DNA of 64,000 bases from Hericium rajendrae (lineage: Eukaryota; Basidiomycota; Agaricomycetes; Russulales; Hericiaceae): assembly GCA_033439255.1 (NCBI GenBank), contig CM065882.1:1798001-1862000 (forward strand). The letters run 5' to 3'. The notes below the pieces were generated by a model. The model made no database searches. It was given only the letters and a program-made list of their open reading frames with translations, and had not been told where the DNA came from. Position numbers and translations under genes: made by a program. Each line of letters opens with the position of its first letter. Within the stretch, counting starts at the first letter, position 1. This document shows, in pieces, positions 10,024 through 21,052 of the stretch.

Positions 10024-10509
10024 ATTTGTATCGTTTTCGAGCTGATAACTAGTATTAATGATTTCAGTTTTGCAGTTACTACTCGTTGGCACTGATCTTC
10101 TCTGTCTTTTGAAGCTTAAACGTCGCAAGTGCAAGCTCGAGATGGTATTATCAAAACCTGGGTCCAAATGACTTGTTTCTCGCTTGCGCTTACGAGCTTG
10201 GCTAGCATTTACGAGCAGTGCGCTGTGCCATAAGCGCTGGTGCGCATTTCAAGTTATAGCCAGGGTCTGGCAGGGTCGGCCAACTCCCTTGATACATGCG
10301 TATGAAGTCTTGGTATAACAATGCGTGCCTATGGCAGTTGAAGGCCGGTGATGCTGAACTTATATCTGAGCCGCAGGCATCGATAAAGGAGCGCAACTCG
10401 TTTTTTTTCCTCATTGTTTCGCCCCATAGTGCAGGAGATACTCCTTCCTCGTGTGACACCAGAGTCATACATCTTCCAAAGCTCACTACTTAACACTTTG
10501 AATGCAAGC

Positions 10510-11707
10510 ATGGCGTCAAAAGCAACCGATCTCGGTAACTTCTAAAAGCTGTCACCGGGCCTCTTTCTTCTGTGTCGCGACGGGGCATCGGGACAAGCAG
10601 CAGGAGAACACTCTAAGGACCCAACGTCAGTTGATCTTTGCGTGTTGTACACCATGATGCTCTGAGCTGCCTGCTGACCCATCGGGTATTAGGTTGGTTA
10701 TGGTCTTAGGATGGAGTACGTCGCCTTCTACCGACTTTTAATTGTCGCTTTGCGGCCTGCCAGCGTTTCTTAAGGCTTGCGTTTGTCTAACTGATTTCTA
10801 CTGCAGTGGGAGGGCAATTGCCACACCTGTTCAAATTTACGCAACACTATGAAGCGCTCTACCCTCATGCCACGATTATACTCACACTATCTCACCCATC
10901 GTTTTTCTTCAAGAACAGCAGCGACAGGGTTCATCCGTTGTTTCCTGAGCCATCGTCCATCTTATCGTAACACAACACCACATCTTCATCTTGCTATGGC
11001 AGAAAGCTATGATTCTCTTCTCGCCAATCTTCTTGAAAATCTTGGCTACATCAATCCCGAGAGCATCTCCCCGGGCTCATCGATCCTAGTGCACGCCTTT
11101 TCCGGTGGTCAGTTCATCTTCTCAACCAGAAGACGTGTCCACAGCTGACTCACATCATCAAGGCGGTGTCGCCCAGATCATCACCCTGTCCGAGATATTG
11201 AAGGACAGGGCTGTCAATTTTACACATAACCACAAAGACGGCTATGACGTACCCTCAGCCCTCATCCTAGACTCCGCGCCTATAAGCAGTAGCGTTGGGC
11301 GCGTGGTCGCCTCGTTCGCGGTTCCCATACGCAGTCCATTCATCCGATACCCTGCCATATTCATCGTGTTCTTGATATACGCCCCCTTCGCACTCTTTTA
11401 TACCCTACTCAGCCTCGAGCGGCCGACAGACAAGAGGAATCGCATGTTACAATGCTCGCGGGTCCTGCCCTGGATTAGCAAGGCCTCCCCCCGGCTGTAC
11501 ATCTACTCAAAAGGAGACGCGCTCGTCCCACATGCGAATGTCACTCGGCATGCTGCTGAGGCGCGCTCGCTGGGTTACACAGTCTTTACCGAGGTTTTCG
11601 ATAAGAGCAAACATGTCCTACACATGCGAAGTGATCCCGATCGGTACTGGGCAGCCGTGATAAGGCTTTGGAGGACAGCTCTTGGTAAAGCTGAGGCACG
11701 TCTATGA
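10510..11707 (+). pseudogene. TMEM53/PaxU-type hydrolase, copy 2, with early stop
   Basis: Tandem copy of 8343-9521 with the same exon plan and the same start (MASKATDLGNF). Codon 12 is TAA (10543-10545) where copy 1 has CAA (8376-8378), a single C-to-T change that truncates the product to 11 residues. The exon starting near 10979 also does not join its upstream exon in the expected frame with the obvious GTTCAT donor, a possible second lesion. The rest is well kept: nucleophile region HAFSGG, YSKGDALVP, KHVLHM, and a hydrophobic stretch FIVFLIYAPFALFYTLL. A shortened protein could start at the ATG in LVMVLGW (near 10698). Probably a young pseudogene. Confidence 0.75.
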
Positions 11708-11711
11708 ATTA

Positions 11712-11736
11712 CTGTACCCTTTCGACCATTTCTCGC
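11712..11736 (+). repeat. Left terminal inverted repeat of the DDE_1/Ulp1 transposon
   Basis: 25 bp identical to the reverse complement of 16483-16507, preceded by TA. The two tips are the expected cleavage sites. Confidence 0.9.
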
Positions 11737-11896
11737 GTCACAGGTCACAGGCCCATAGCCAGCGCGAAATCCATGGAATTGTCACCGGTCACAATGAGCC
11801 AGCGCGAAATTTTCTAGGTTTCTAGTTTACGGTTTTGAAGCCTTTCTAAGCTCTCAAAAGACCTTCTACCTTACGGAGGATGTAGATAGCATGTTC

Positions 11897-14800
11897 CTAG
11901 TCACTTTTTTCAATCATCAACCCAGAATCACCCCGGTTATGGTGGTCCTCTGAGCTATGCACCCAAAACTGCTCACTCTCGCCCTTTCTGATGCGCTTCT
12001 GCGGCCTCTCTTTATTTCCACCCTCATCAGCGGTGTCGCCCAACGTCAGGACCTGGTCAGGAGAGTCGTAAAGGACCTCCGCTTCGCCTGTAAGGACGAG
12101 ACTCGCGGTGTCGTCAGGGATGCACCGGGCGCGCTGCGATTTCGATTTCGACTTCGACTTCGATTTCGAATTCTTCCCCTGACGTGAATCTTGCGGGACA
12201 TTGTCCTCTGACTGCGGGATAACTGTGGGTCCACTCATGACACATTCGAGTATGTCTTGAAGCGAGAGCGCACTGTCATTGTCGTAATCTCCATTGTTCT
12301 CCTGATCCTCCTGTAAGGGCCCATCGGGCGGAGGAACCATGGTCGGAGCCGTCGACTGTTGAAGTCGACTGCGAGTGAGCTCCTCGTAAAAATCTGGGTC
12401 GGTCTCGGGCAGCCTGCGAAGAATGTCGCGAGCCTGGCGCGATGTAAGACTTTCGAAAGAGAGATTTAGGGTGCCGTTAGCAGTGGTACACATGGAAAAA
12501 GCCTGCCAAATTATCAGTGACGTGCAGTTGCAGTAGAAGGGACACTCACCTTTTTTATCAAGTCCTCGCGGCTCATGAACGTGTATGCATTCCATAGCCA
12601 CTTGACGGTACGATTCCGCAAGGTCGCAATATCCTTTGCGAGCAGCAGTTTTGAGATCGGGGTACCGGTGTTGAGTTTCGTGGCAACTTCTGTAACAATG
12701 TCCTCGTGCGAGCTTTGCTTTATCGAGAGCTTGAGAAGTCGCTGCATGCCAACATCACATGGCTGGAAGATCCCCGTGCAACCTGCAGGAACGAAGAGAA
12801 CAGTGATCCAGGGAAAGTTATGCCGCATCCAGTAAAGAAATTTATCCGAGCGATGGACAGACCAGCAGTCAATCAGCCAGATGCAGCGCTGATCAGCGGG
12901 AAGACCCTCCACCTGCTTTCGGGTGTTGAAGTACGGCGCGAGGATGTCCTCGACAAAGGACCGCATGGTCTCTTGAGTCGACCAGTATGTAGACGTCTTC
13001 GATGGCTCAAACCGAAAGCCTGCTGCCTGTGTATCCTGGTAATGCGGAGACTTCAGCGATGGGCAGGATACCATGGTCATGCCTTTATTGATGACCTGAA
13101 ATGGAAGCAAGACCCCGTTGTTTGTGACGCTTACTACGAGCGTGAACGCACGCTTCTCTTCGGAGCCCACAACGTCAACTTGTTTTGTGCCTTGCTCTGT
13201 CCATGTCGTGTCAGTTCCGTGAGCGTAAGGGGACTGAGTTTGATCGGTATTGACAATACAGCTGCTCGGAATGTCATCCTCCTTGACGATGTAAGCGATG
13301 CGTAAGAACGCCTTCTTGGTGAGCTCCTCATAATTCGGAGGCAACTTTTGAGCTGCCCGAGTGGTGCGGCGATAGCTCCAGTTGAAAGCCCGTTTAAGCA
13401 ATCCTCTTAGGAAAGAATCTGAAGCGCGAAACTTGCTGCCATCTTTGAAGCGATGCTCGAAGATCTGAGGGGCGACAAAGTTAAGGATACCGATAACGAG
13501 GCCTCGTATGGATTCGAGATGGAGAGGAGCACCAATTTGACGAAGCTCTTGTAGCCGTGTCAGGATTTGCTGAGTAGCACCAGGATATTGGACCTGGTAT
13601 CAAGATTGATCAGAAGGTAGCAAAATCATGGACAATGCATGCGTACCAAAATTCCAACCCGTGTGGTCACACCGCCTGGTCGGTTACCACGCTCAGCTCG
13701 TGCGAGAACAGACGCCTTGAAGCCAGGTTTCTCGCCGCATTCCTGTGCCTCAGAAGATGGGATGCAAATCCAGCTCTTGACTGTGTTTGACGAGAGCCGC
13801 GAGAAATTCACTGGATCAAGCAGGCGGCACTTTTTCGTGATCTCCGTGTGGCTCCAGCTTGGCACCATTGAAGCTGCACGAAGGATGGTTGTCCAAAGAA
13901 ATGGAGACAACCAGTTGACGTACGACGCGCGTTTCGGAAGTTGAACTCTTGGGCGACCTGTGCTCCCTAACTTGTCCGAAGCTTTCTGAAGGCGGTTGTC
14001 TTCTTTGAATTGACGGTAAGGACGAGACAGCTCAGCAATTTGATCTTGGTGAGATGAACTAGCGGTAGATGATCGTGCAGCATCGGTCATGATGTCAAAG
14101 GCATCCAAGCAGGATCTCTGGGCATTCAAGATGAGAGCTAGAATTTTTGGGAAAGCGACGAAGTCGAGCTTACCTTTCTCAGCATTGTGGGCGCATGTGT
14201 ATCTGATTGTTTGGACATTTTTACGAGCGCACGATGCTTTTGTTGCCGCTGGCATGCTCGTTCGTGTTTCTCGAGAAGCTTCTGTGCTTGCCTAGATTTC
14301 TCTTGTTCTTGTAGCTCTGCAGACTCTTCGTGCGCTCGATCCACTTCTCTCTTTGTCTGTAAGCGGAACTCGTCTTTGCTGATCTGTTTGAACCAATCAC
14401 TGATCTTCGTTTTCGCCTTCCCAGACGAGTCCGATTGTCCACTCTGAACAACCTTCTCCCCCTCGCTTTCTGACGACTCCAGTTCGTCAATCTCTTCTTC
14501 GTCATCAAGATAACTTGATTCATCTTCGGAAGGTAAGCTGACATTATTGCATCCAAATATCTTCACTGATGAGCTCGCATACCCAGCATCGCTTGCCGCT
14601 ATTGATGCATTGCGTGTACCAGACAATGATTCATCCATCTCGGATGTCCATGCAGACTCTGGCGGGAGTGAAAGAGCCTCAGAACCTGGTGAGGATCCAA
14701 TAGGATGCAGAGGAAGGTCCGCTAGCATAAGGTCTGGTACCTGATCTTCTTCGGACATTGTCGCTATTGCTGATGTTGCTGACACCCCCTCAGATATTCT

Positions 14801-14950
14801 TGAAATCCCGCTTGCATCCTCCGGCTGCAACGATGGAATATCATCAGAGTCCAATGCCTCTTCTTGTGTACGTTGAGTCTTCTGCATCTCGGTAGCTGTG
14901 CGAGGGAAAAACTTCCACATCTGATCTGCGCGCACTGCAACGTAGGTCAT
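11897..14950 (-). CDS. DDE_1 transposase of the 4.8-kb transposon
   Basis: Four exons give about 960 residues. Exon 1 (ATG 14950) is acidic and serine-rich, ending in a charged helix (KRAVDRAHEES-like, KLLEKHERACQRQQKHR). Intron GTAAGC...GCCCAG leads to exon 2 with a helix-turn-helix-like region (PKRASYVNWLSPFLW, SHTEITKKCRLLD) for DNA binding. Intron GTACGC...TACCAG leads to exon 3 with the catalytic domain: IVNTDQTQ (first Asp), IWLIDCWSVHRSDKF (second Asp), VPAGCTGIFQPCDVG (third Asp). Intron GTGAGT...TGGCAG (within 12496-12550) joins DLIKK to AFSMCTTANGT. The C-terminus has a KSKSKS run and a KKRIRK-type basic patch, likely nuclear signals. The Ulp1 frame lies directly upstream in the same reading frame. 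Confidence 0.85.
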
Positions 14951-15022
14951 AGTGGATGTTTCGGGCTTGCTTGACGCAATCCCTGTCGCCTCTGCATGCT
15001 GATGGATGACTTCATAAGTAAG

Positions 15023-16177
15023 TTATTTGTCAATACAAGATTTATGCACTGAATTGAGATGATGATTAACAACATCTATGAATGCTTTCAGATGATCTGA
15101 ATCAAGCTCGGTAGCTGATCGTGCAAGGCGCATAGCAGACTCCGGAAATAGATAATTGGTGAGGGCGGCAATGGAAAACATCCCGCATGAGAAGCCATCA
15201 TCTTGCGACCCAATCGGTAGGTTCTCAATGTGAAATGTGCGTCTCGCGTGCTGAGAGATCCACCACAGCAGTGTGCCACGCAGCGTTGATGGCATACGAT
15301 GGTGGAATGAATCCCCATACAAGATCTTGCCATGTTCAAAATCGAGCACAACGGCGACCCAGTGGTTACCGCCTAGATTGCGTATACCGGCGAGTACACG
15401 GCGCTGGCCACGCCCAAGCTCGGCGCCAACTTGGTGTATCCACCGGTAAGTCCTGTCTGCTAGAACATCATCGCTTGGTGACAATTTCCAGTCATGCCAA
15501 GCATCTTCCAGTTTCTGCATGAACCACACAGTGACGACCTCCATGGTCTGTCCAAGCCCTTCCCGAACACTGCGTAACCGCAGTAAGTCTAGCAGCTGAT
15601 CTATGTGGACATCGGAGAGCCATCCATGCGACAGGTAAGTGGCTAAATCTGTGATAGATTCAGAGTTCCTGAAACCAGTAACATCGCCGCACCACTCCAG
15701 ACTGGACAGCAAAGCCGTAGCTTCATCAGCAAGTTCTCTATTCTGTGGTCTGCGATAAAGGGCCCTCTGTGCATTCAGGAACTGCTCCGCTTGGAGCCAA
15801 GGTCTGCAAACATGAAGTCTGAGGCGAGAAACCTCAAGCCAGAATGTCAGGATCCAAATCGGATAGGCGGCAACTTGCCCGGGAAGGTGCGCATAGCGAA
15901 CAGTGAGATCCAACTCCTCTGCTGACCTTGCATCTCTCGCAGGGGGGAGCATGCGCTCCAGAGCTTCCAAAGTCTGACCCGATGGAATAGGAAACTTGCG
16001 GAGTGTGGTTGCCTTTATCTTCGCCGGCGCAATCTTCGTCTGCAACAGAAATGTCTCAAGCACCGCAGGTGAAATTCTTGTTTGACTGATGCTTGGCAGC
16101 TGTGAGCGAAGAAGTTCATGGATAGATAGTGAGGGTTTTGGAAGGAGGGTTTGTCGCTCTGTGAGAGGAATGTCCAT
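15023..16177 (-). CDS. Ulp1-type (C48) cysteine protease of the transposon
   Basis: About 384 residues from the ATG at 16177; a short upstream exon cannot be excluded. The C-terminal third is a Ulp1 catalytic domain: GGNHWVAVVLDFEHG (His), YGDSFH (Asp), IGSQDDGFSCGMFSI (Gln and Cys), in the order and spacing of SUMO-type proteases. The N-terminal part is helical and unrecognised. Ulp1 domains in fungal transposons are known, for instance in KDZ elements, but here the partner is a DDE_1 transposase with a TA target. Its role could be processing of a fused product or removal of SUMO from host factors; both are inference. The TAA stop at 15023-15025 is followed in the same frame by the transposase. 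Confidence 0.85.
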   Translation of the reverse strand: MDIPLTERQTLLPKPSLSIHELLRSQLPSISQTRISPAVLETFLLQTKIAPAKIKATTLRKFPIPSGQTLEALERMLPPARDARSAEELDLTVRYAHLPGQVAAYPIWILTFWLEVSRLRLHVCRPWLQAEQFLNAQRALYRRPQNRELADEATALLSSLEWCGDVTGFRNSESITDLATYLSHGWLSDVHIDQLLDLLRLRSVREGLGQTMEVVTVWFMQKLEDAWHDWKLSPSDDVLADRTYRWIHQVGAELGRGQRRVLAGIRNLGGNHWVAVVLDFEHGKILYGDSFHHRMPSTLRGTLLWWISQHARRTFHIENLPIGSQDDGFSCGMFSIAALTNYLFPESAMRLARSATELDSDHLKAFIDVVNHHLNSVHKSCIDK

Positions 16178-16482
16178 GATAACTTGAAGCAGTAGGCTGA
16201 CCACGGAGGGGACTCTTGGCACAAGCTCACTTGCAGAAGAACTTCGCAGGAATGCACAGGTACATATTGGCTAGTTTTTCCTTTCTAGTAATGAAATCGT
16301 AGCACAAATTCATCTTTAAGCTTAAAGTCTAACGCGAATCTAAGATCTGCCTTGTGAGCCTTGATGTGCGGCGGCCGCAGTGTCACACACTCAGCTCCGC
16401 GCGAAATTCGTGCATACGTCACAGTCACAGGCCCCTTGCGCGAATGCGCGAAGTGGTCATGCGTCACAGGGGTCCCAGCCCA

Positions 16483-16507
16483 GCGAGAAATGGTCGAAAG
16501 GGTACAG
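16483..16507 (-). repeat. Right terminal inverted repeat of the DDE_1/Ulp1 transposon
   Basis: Reverse complement of 11712-11736 without a mismatch, followed by TA. Confidence 0.9.
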
Positions 16508-16746
16508 TATCTTGTTATCTCTGCATAGACTTCTATAGAGATATACCCGTAAGGTTCTCACAGTCATTTCACCTTCACTGAAGGATTTCATGTGTCATAT
16601 CGTACATCCAAGCCTGCAATTGGCAGAAAGGTTTGATCTCGTCGCAGTTATATGATCTTTCACAGGAACCGTGAACAAGGGTTGTACAGTTGTTTCATTG
16701 ATATTAAAAAAAAGGGCTACAGGACAACCCCACAAGGCCTTGACGA

Positions 16747-18699
16747 TTATGTTGAAATGAGCGTGAGGCTGAACTGAACGGAGTGGCTGCTGCCAGTGAA
16801 CACGGTCTCTTGCGCTTGGCCGCTGGGCGACGCGTCACTCGAGAACGCCGTAGACCCCTGGAACGCAAGCAGAAGGTTGCTACCAGACGTCACCTATCAA
16901 CGAAACGCGTCAGCTCCATCCTTCCAATATACCGACGAGGCCAGGTCCACGTACCGCAGAGAACGTAGACGATGACGAGCCGCCGCAGGCGAACTCTCCA
17001 CTGGTGACAGCGCAGGCACCCTTCGATGACGTCAGGGTGAAGCTATTCGAAGATCCAGAGATGGTGTATGTTCCTGGCGTCTGCGTCGACCACTTGCCAG
17101 CGGACAACAGCCCACCCAGGCTGCTGCCGGAGGACGTTAACGCGCTGATAGTGGCCTTAGAAGGGAGACCTCCAGGAGACTAGCAAGAATGGGTCATGTT
17201 ATATCAGTTACGAGTCCTCCCTAGACAGCCAAACGAACATACGCCAGTGGGACTCGTGCCCTGGAAGAAGCGCCTATGAGCTTCAGCATTCCAATTATAG
17301 AATTAAAAACACACACCGCCGACGTAGAAGTGGATGAACCTGATTTCAGAGGGTACTTGAGGCCACTGGACGGGCATGAACCGCTTGCCGGGGTATCTGG
17401 AGTTCAAAGTATTGGATTATCACACCACTCAATGTGAGCCAGCAATACTCACCGATCGCGACGAAGTTGCCGTCAATAATAGAGCCTTTCAGGTGGAAAT
17501 ACCAGCTGATCTGGTTGACAGTGTTGCCGTTACAGTTTAAGGCTGGAGTGAACTGTATCCGGGTCAGACTAATTGATATAATCGTATGAAGCCGCGTACT
17601 CCGGATGCCTTGTTCAGAGCCGAGGTGAAGTCGGAAAGCGTGTAGGTTTTGCTAGAGCTAGGCGTGATGCCTTCTTGCGAAAGCCAATCGTATGTGGGAA
17701 GAGATTTGAAAAGCTTGACCACGGTCTGGTAGAAAGCGACCGCCTGTACAGCGACATATTCAGCCGCAATGGGAGGGAGAGGGTCACATCAATAGTACCT
17801 CCGCGCCTGTGGGACTTCCCGACGGCAGGCATGACGGTTCAAGTGTGCTAGAGGAGTGATTTAGTCATATAGATTCGCGAGCTGAGAAGTACTCTTACCT
17901 CATGCACGTTCCGTGAGTAGCCCATTCGTGTTCCCAGAACTGCTCATTCTGCCCGTTGATGTCGACCCAGAACTGCATGCGTAACATAAGCTTTGTTTGA
18001 AAACAAGAAATTCTGAATACAGACTGACCTCCTGCATGAAAGACAGCGTGTCGCTGGCTCCCTGGGCTTGGAGAAGCTGGAAGCCAATAGTCAGTCTACT
18101 GAAAATAACTGAAAATGGATGAAACCAACCCCCGCAATGTTCGTGTAGTCACGGCTCGAATCGCAGTTCTCTTCGAACGTCCCATCGCAACTGAAGAAAA
18201 GTCCAAAGTCTCAGGCATCAATTGAAATGGCAGATGATGAATCGCCTACTTGTCCGGCCAGAGACCTGTGCGTGTGTCTGATAAGTACGAGAACGAGGAG
18301 ACCAACAAATTGCGCACCATGGATGGTCCAGCTATTGGACGGGCCAGTCGACGGGTTGGTATCCCAAAACTACAATGACCCGTTAGAACGCCATCGTTAA
18401 CATGCTGATATGAGATCACTCCACCCACCTGCGTCTGAAGCAAGAGACCCTGATATTGCGGATTAATAAAACGATCGCGGTAGGATAGTCGGTTGGAGTA
18501 GGCTTACTCCAGGAGATTCAGTGCAGCAAGTGTCCCCCACCGAGCCCGAAGAACATGATGCCGCGCCCGACGTGCTGCACCCCGAACTGATGCGCTTGAA
18601 GAGACTATGGCTATCTGCCGAGCTGAATCCCGGGAGCCTCGCATTGGCAAGCACTACGCTTGCCAAGATAGCGCTGGTTGTTAAGAATGTCCGAAGCAT
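16747..18699 (-). CDS. Secreted ribonuclease T2
   Basis: Extracellular or vacuolar endoribonuclease acting on single-stranded RNA. ATG at 18699 opens a signal peptide (MLRTFLTTSAILASVVLANA). After a cysteine-rich start (CSTSGAASCSSGSVGDTCC) the spliced product shows both catalytic boxes: SWTIHGLWPDKC (first His) and FWEHEWATHGTC (second His, with Glu and His). The gene is cut into many small exons, about ten introns of 50-70 nt. The end is a C-terminal extension seen in fungal RNase T2 (GTYTISGSSNSFTLTSSKG, then VTSGSNLLLAFQGS), closing with TAA at 16747-16749. The middle exons are approximate. The transposon end lies about 240 bp downstream of the stop. Confidence 0.88.
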
Positions 18700-19626
18700 G
18701 GTAACGTCTTCAAACCGGCCAAGAACCTTGAGCTTGAAAGGAGGAGGCCTGCACAGAATCCAAGCTTGAAGAGAACGAGAGCATCGCAGAGTTTATATAT
18801 GGAGATCAAGACGAACCCGATAACGTGCGAGGTGTCGCAGGTGGAGCGAACGTTTGCAAACCGTGGGCAGGGTCTCGGAAGCCGCATGGGCGAAGCTTGA
18901 TCCAGCATGGTCGCCCGTGTTGCATATGGTCGTTAGCTCAAGCGCTCACGGCACCCATTGCGATACCAGCCAGTACCAGCCTGATTCCGTGTCACAGCAT
19001 GACACTGTTCGGCATCCTGGGCTTGCCCTGGGCACAACAAACCAAGAGAAAACAAATGATAGCACATGTGAACGTGCAATCGAGAGGCACAACACGCGGC
19101 ATTTATGGTACCGGAGGTACCGGATGGGCCTGAGTGCGCCACAACTGCAGATGAAGCTCGTGTGCATGTGGTCGTCGTTGCAGAGCGACACGAGCGCATG
19201 CGGACCACTCATATCATCGGTACCGAGACAGTTTGCACGTTCCTGCAGGGGACATCTCTTTCCGAGCACTCGCACTTCCCGTCAAATGCACCCGCCCCGA
19301 AGGCATTGAATCTTGCGCGCGCAATCTCCGCATCATTATAGATATGTATAGAACATCTTCCTCAGATGAAATCAGAAATGGGATCGATACGACATGCGTT
19401 GCAGAGCCCAGAACAGAAGGCAGATCATGAATTTATCCATTGAGTACGACAGGTGTTTACGCTAAGGGTGGGCTTACTCAACGAATGTCGCTATGGAACA
19501 TGTCAGACTTATATTTATGTTGAGCATCATCCCTTCTTGCACGTCATGCATTATGCCCACTGCACGTCATACCCTATCCCTGGGACATACCAGGACGCGG
19601 AATCCATAAACATGGCCGTGCGTACG
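18700..19626. other. Intergenic, promoter side of RNase T2
   Basis: Several overlapping open frames on both strands, none with a recognisable domain or credible splice structure. I see no gene. The first few hundred bases should hold the RNase T2 promoter. Confidence 0.5.
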
Positions 19627-20895
19627 CTACGTGTCGGCCAATGATCGGAGGTTCGCGAATGACCTGAAGAAATATGTATCAGCATAACAGAATCGCATAT
19701 CTATGACACTAACAGGAAAGATCAGGTTGTAGATATAAAATACAATCATGGCCGAAGCTCAGAAACAGCTTCTAGTTGATTATTTTTAATTGATTCATCG
19801 TTATAAAATACATGTAGAAAGGAACATAGAAGGAACCATAGGACAAGACACTCACCATGACGCGAACGGACAGACATCGATAGCGACCTGGCTGGAGGAT
19901 CTGCATTGAGCTGTCAGTAATAATTCGAATATCATCTCACAAACATCGAAAGGGAAAGCTCAGAAGGGGTTGCCCGGATTTTTGAGCTGTGGCGGGCATT
20001 TTCGGCAGTAATGGTACGAAGACCGTCGTGATAAAGCATCATAGCGAAGCAAAGCAGGGCTGGAACAAGTACTCACAATTCATGCAGACATCCCTCAGGT
20101 CCGATAGGCAAGAATCCCATCATGTAGAATTGCTGAGAACGACAGTCAGCAATAGAGTTCGTGATAAGTGGAATGAATGCTCAGAGTTTAAAAAAACAGC
20201 CTTGGATTTATCGTCACATTACTCCATCGCGTGCGATGAAGTCAGGCGGTAACTCCATGTGTATCATCATAGCAAAGTAAGAGGTATAGGCACTCACCAA
20301 GAAGGTCATTGCATGAAGGACAACTAGAGTCGAGCGAGGATACTCGAGGCTAGGGACGGATCTAGGCAAGGAAGTCAGCACGAGTGCACAAACGACGAAT
20401 ACCAAGGAGATGCGAAGGCTCAGTGGATTGACAGATAAATAAAAGCATCGAGCCAAAGGCTCTCAGATACTCTAGTTTGAATGATTTTGTATCATCCAAG
20501 CGATGGGGAAGTATGGGGGAATTTGAGACTAGGGCACTCACCAATGATACCCATACCATGGTCTGTCTTGTGTTATAGCCCGTCCACGTCGAAGAGTTCT
20601 GAGAGAATTTTCGTCAGTGAACCCGTTCAATAACATTGAGCACGAGAAGGAACAGAAAACTGATCAGTGTAACTATGACAATTCATATCTTTGCAGTCGC
20701 CCATTAGGTAGAGGACGATGCTCGGGTAAACAAAATGGTTTTCATCGCGTCGAGAAGAGACAGAAACGTCGATAGAGTGAGGAACTCACATCTAGGGTAT
20801 GTACCCGAAGACAAGCAAAGAGAAACGTCAGAGAAACGAGAGGACATTGCGTGGGAGGAGACGAAGAGAAAGAAAACGCGACAAACTTTTTTCAT
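19627..20895 (-). CDS. Unidentified multi-exon membrane protein
   Basis: Short exons with good GT-AG borders suggest a gene read leftwards. Segments that can be joined: YPSIVLYLMGDCK; NSSTWTGYNTRQTMVWVSL; an exon with two hydrophobic helices (RISLVFVVCALVLTSL and STLVVLHAMTFL); QFYMMGFLPIGPEGCLHE; and a last part VAIDVCPFASW...SFANLRSLADT ending at 19627. The first ATG is a guess. The composition is that of a small integral membrane protein. I do not recognise the family and cannot exclude a decayed gene, since not all joins are certain. Confidence 0.35.
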
Positions 20896-21052
20896 AGTAC
20901 TCGTTTAGGGCCGGTCTTCGCTCATTGCGGGAGATGCCGTACCGCGTCGCGCGACGCGCTCCGGTCCCGCGTCCGCGCCTGTCCGCGCTTGAGCGGCATA
21001 CTGAGCCTCTCTATTCTCTGTCCTCTCGTTAGCTTTCCCTAGACGACCAAAT

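Larger units (their letters stand above)
11712..16507 (-). mobile_element. Tc1/mariner-pogo-like transposon with DDE_1 transposase and Ulp1 protease
   Basis: 4,796 bp bounded by TA on both sides (11710-11711, 16508-16509). The ends are perfect 25-bp inverted repeats starting CTGTACCCTTTCGACC (11712-11736 and 16483-16507). Just inside, the motif GCGCGAAAT occurs at 11762 and 11802 and at 16399, and GCGAGAAAT at 16483, along with GTCACAG words, likely subterminal transposase sites. Two genes on the minus strand fill the element. Both are open except for one stop between them, and the inverted ends are identical, so the copy is probably young. It sits three bases past the stop codon of TMEM53 copy 2. 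Confidence 0.85.

Noticed and set aside
8343-11707. Indole-diterpene type biosynthetic cluster suggested by PaxU-like genes
   Set aside because: No prenyltransferase, terpene cyclase, P450 or FAD enzyme nearby.
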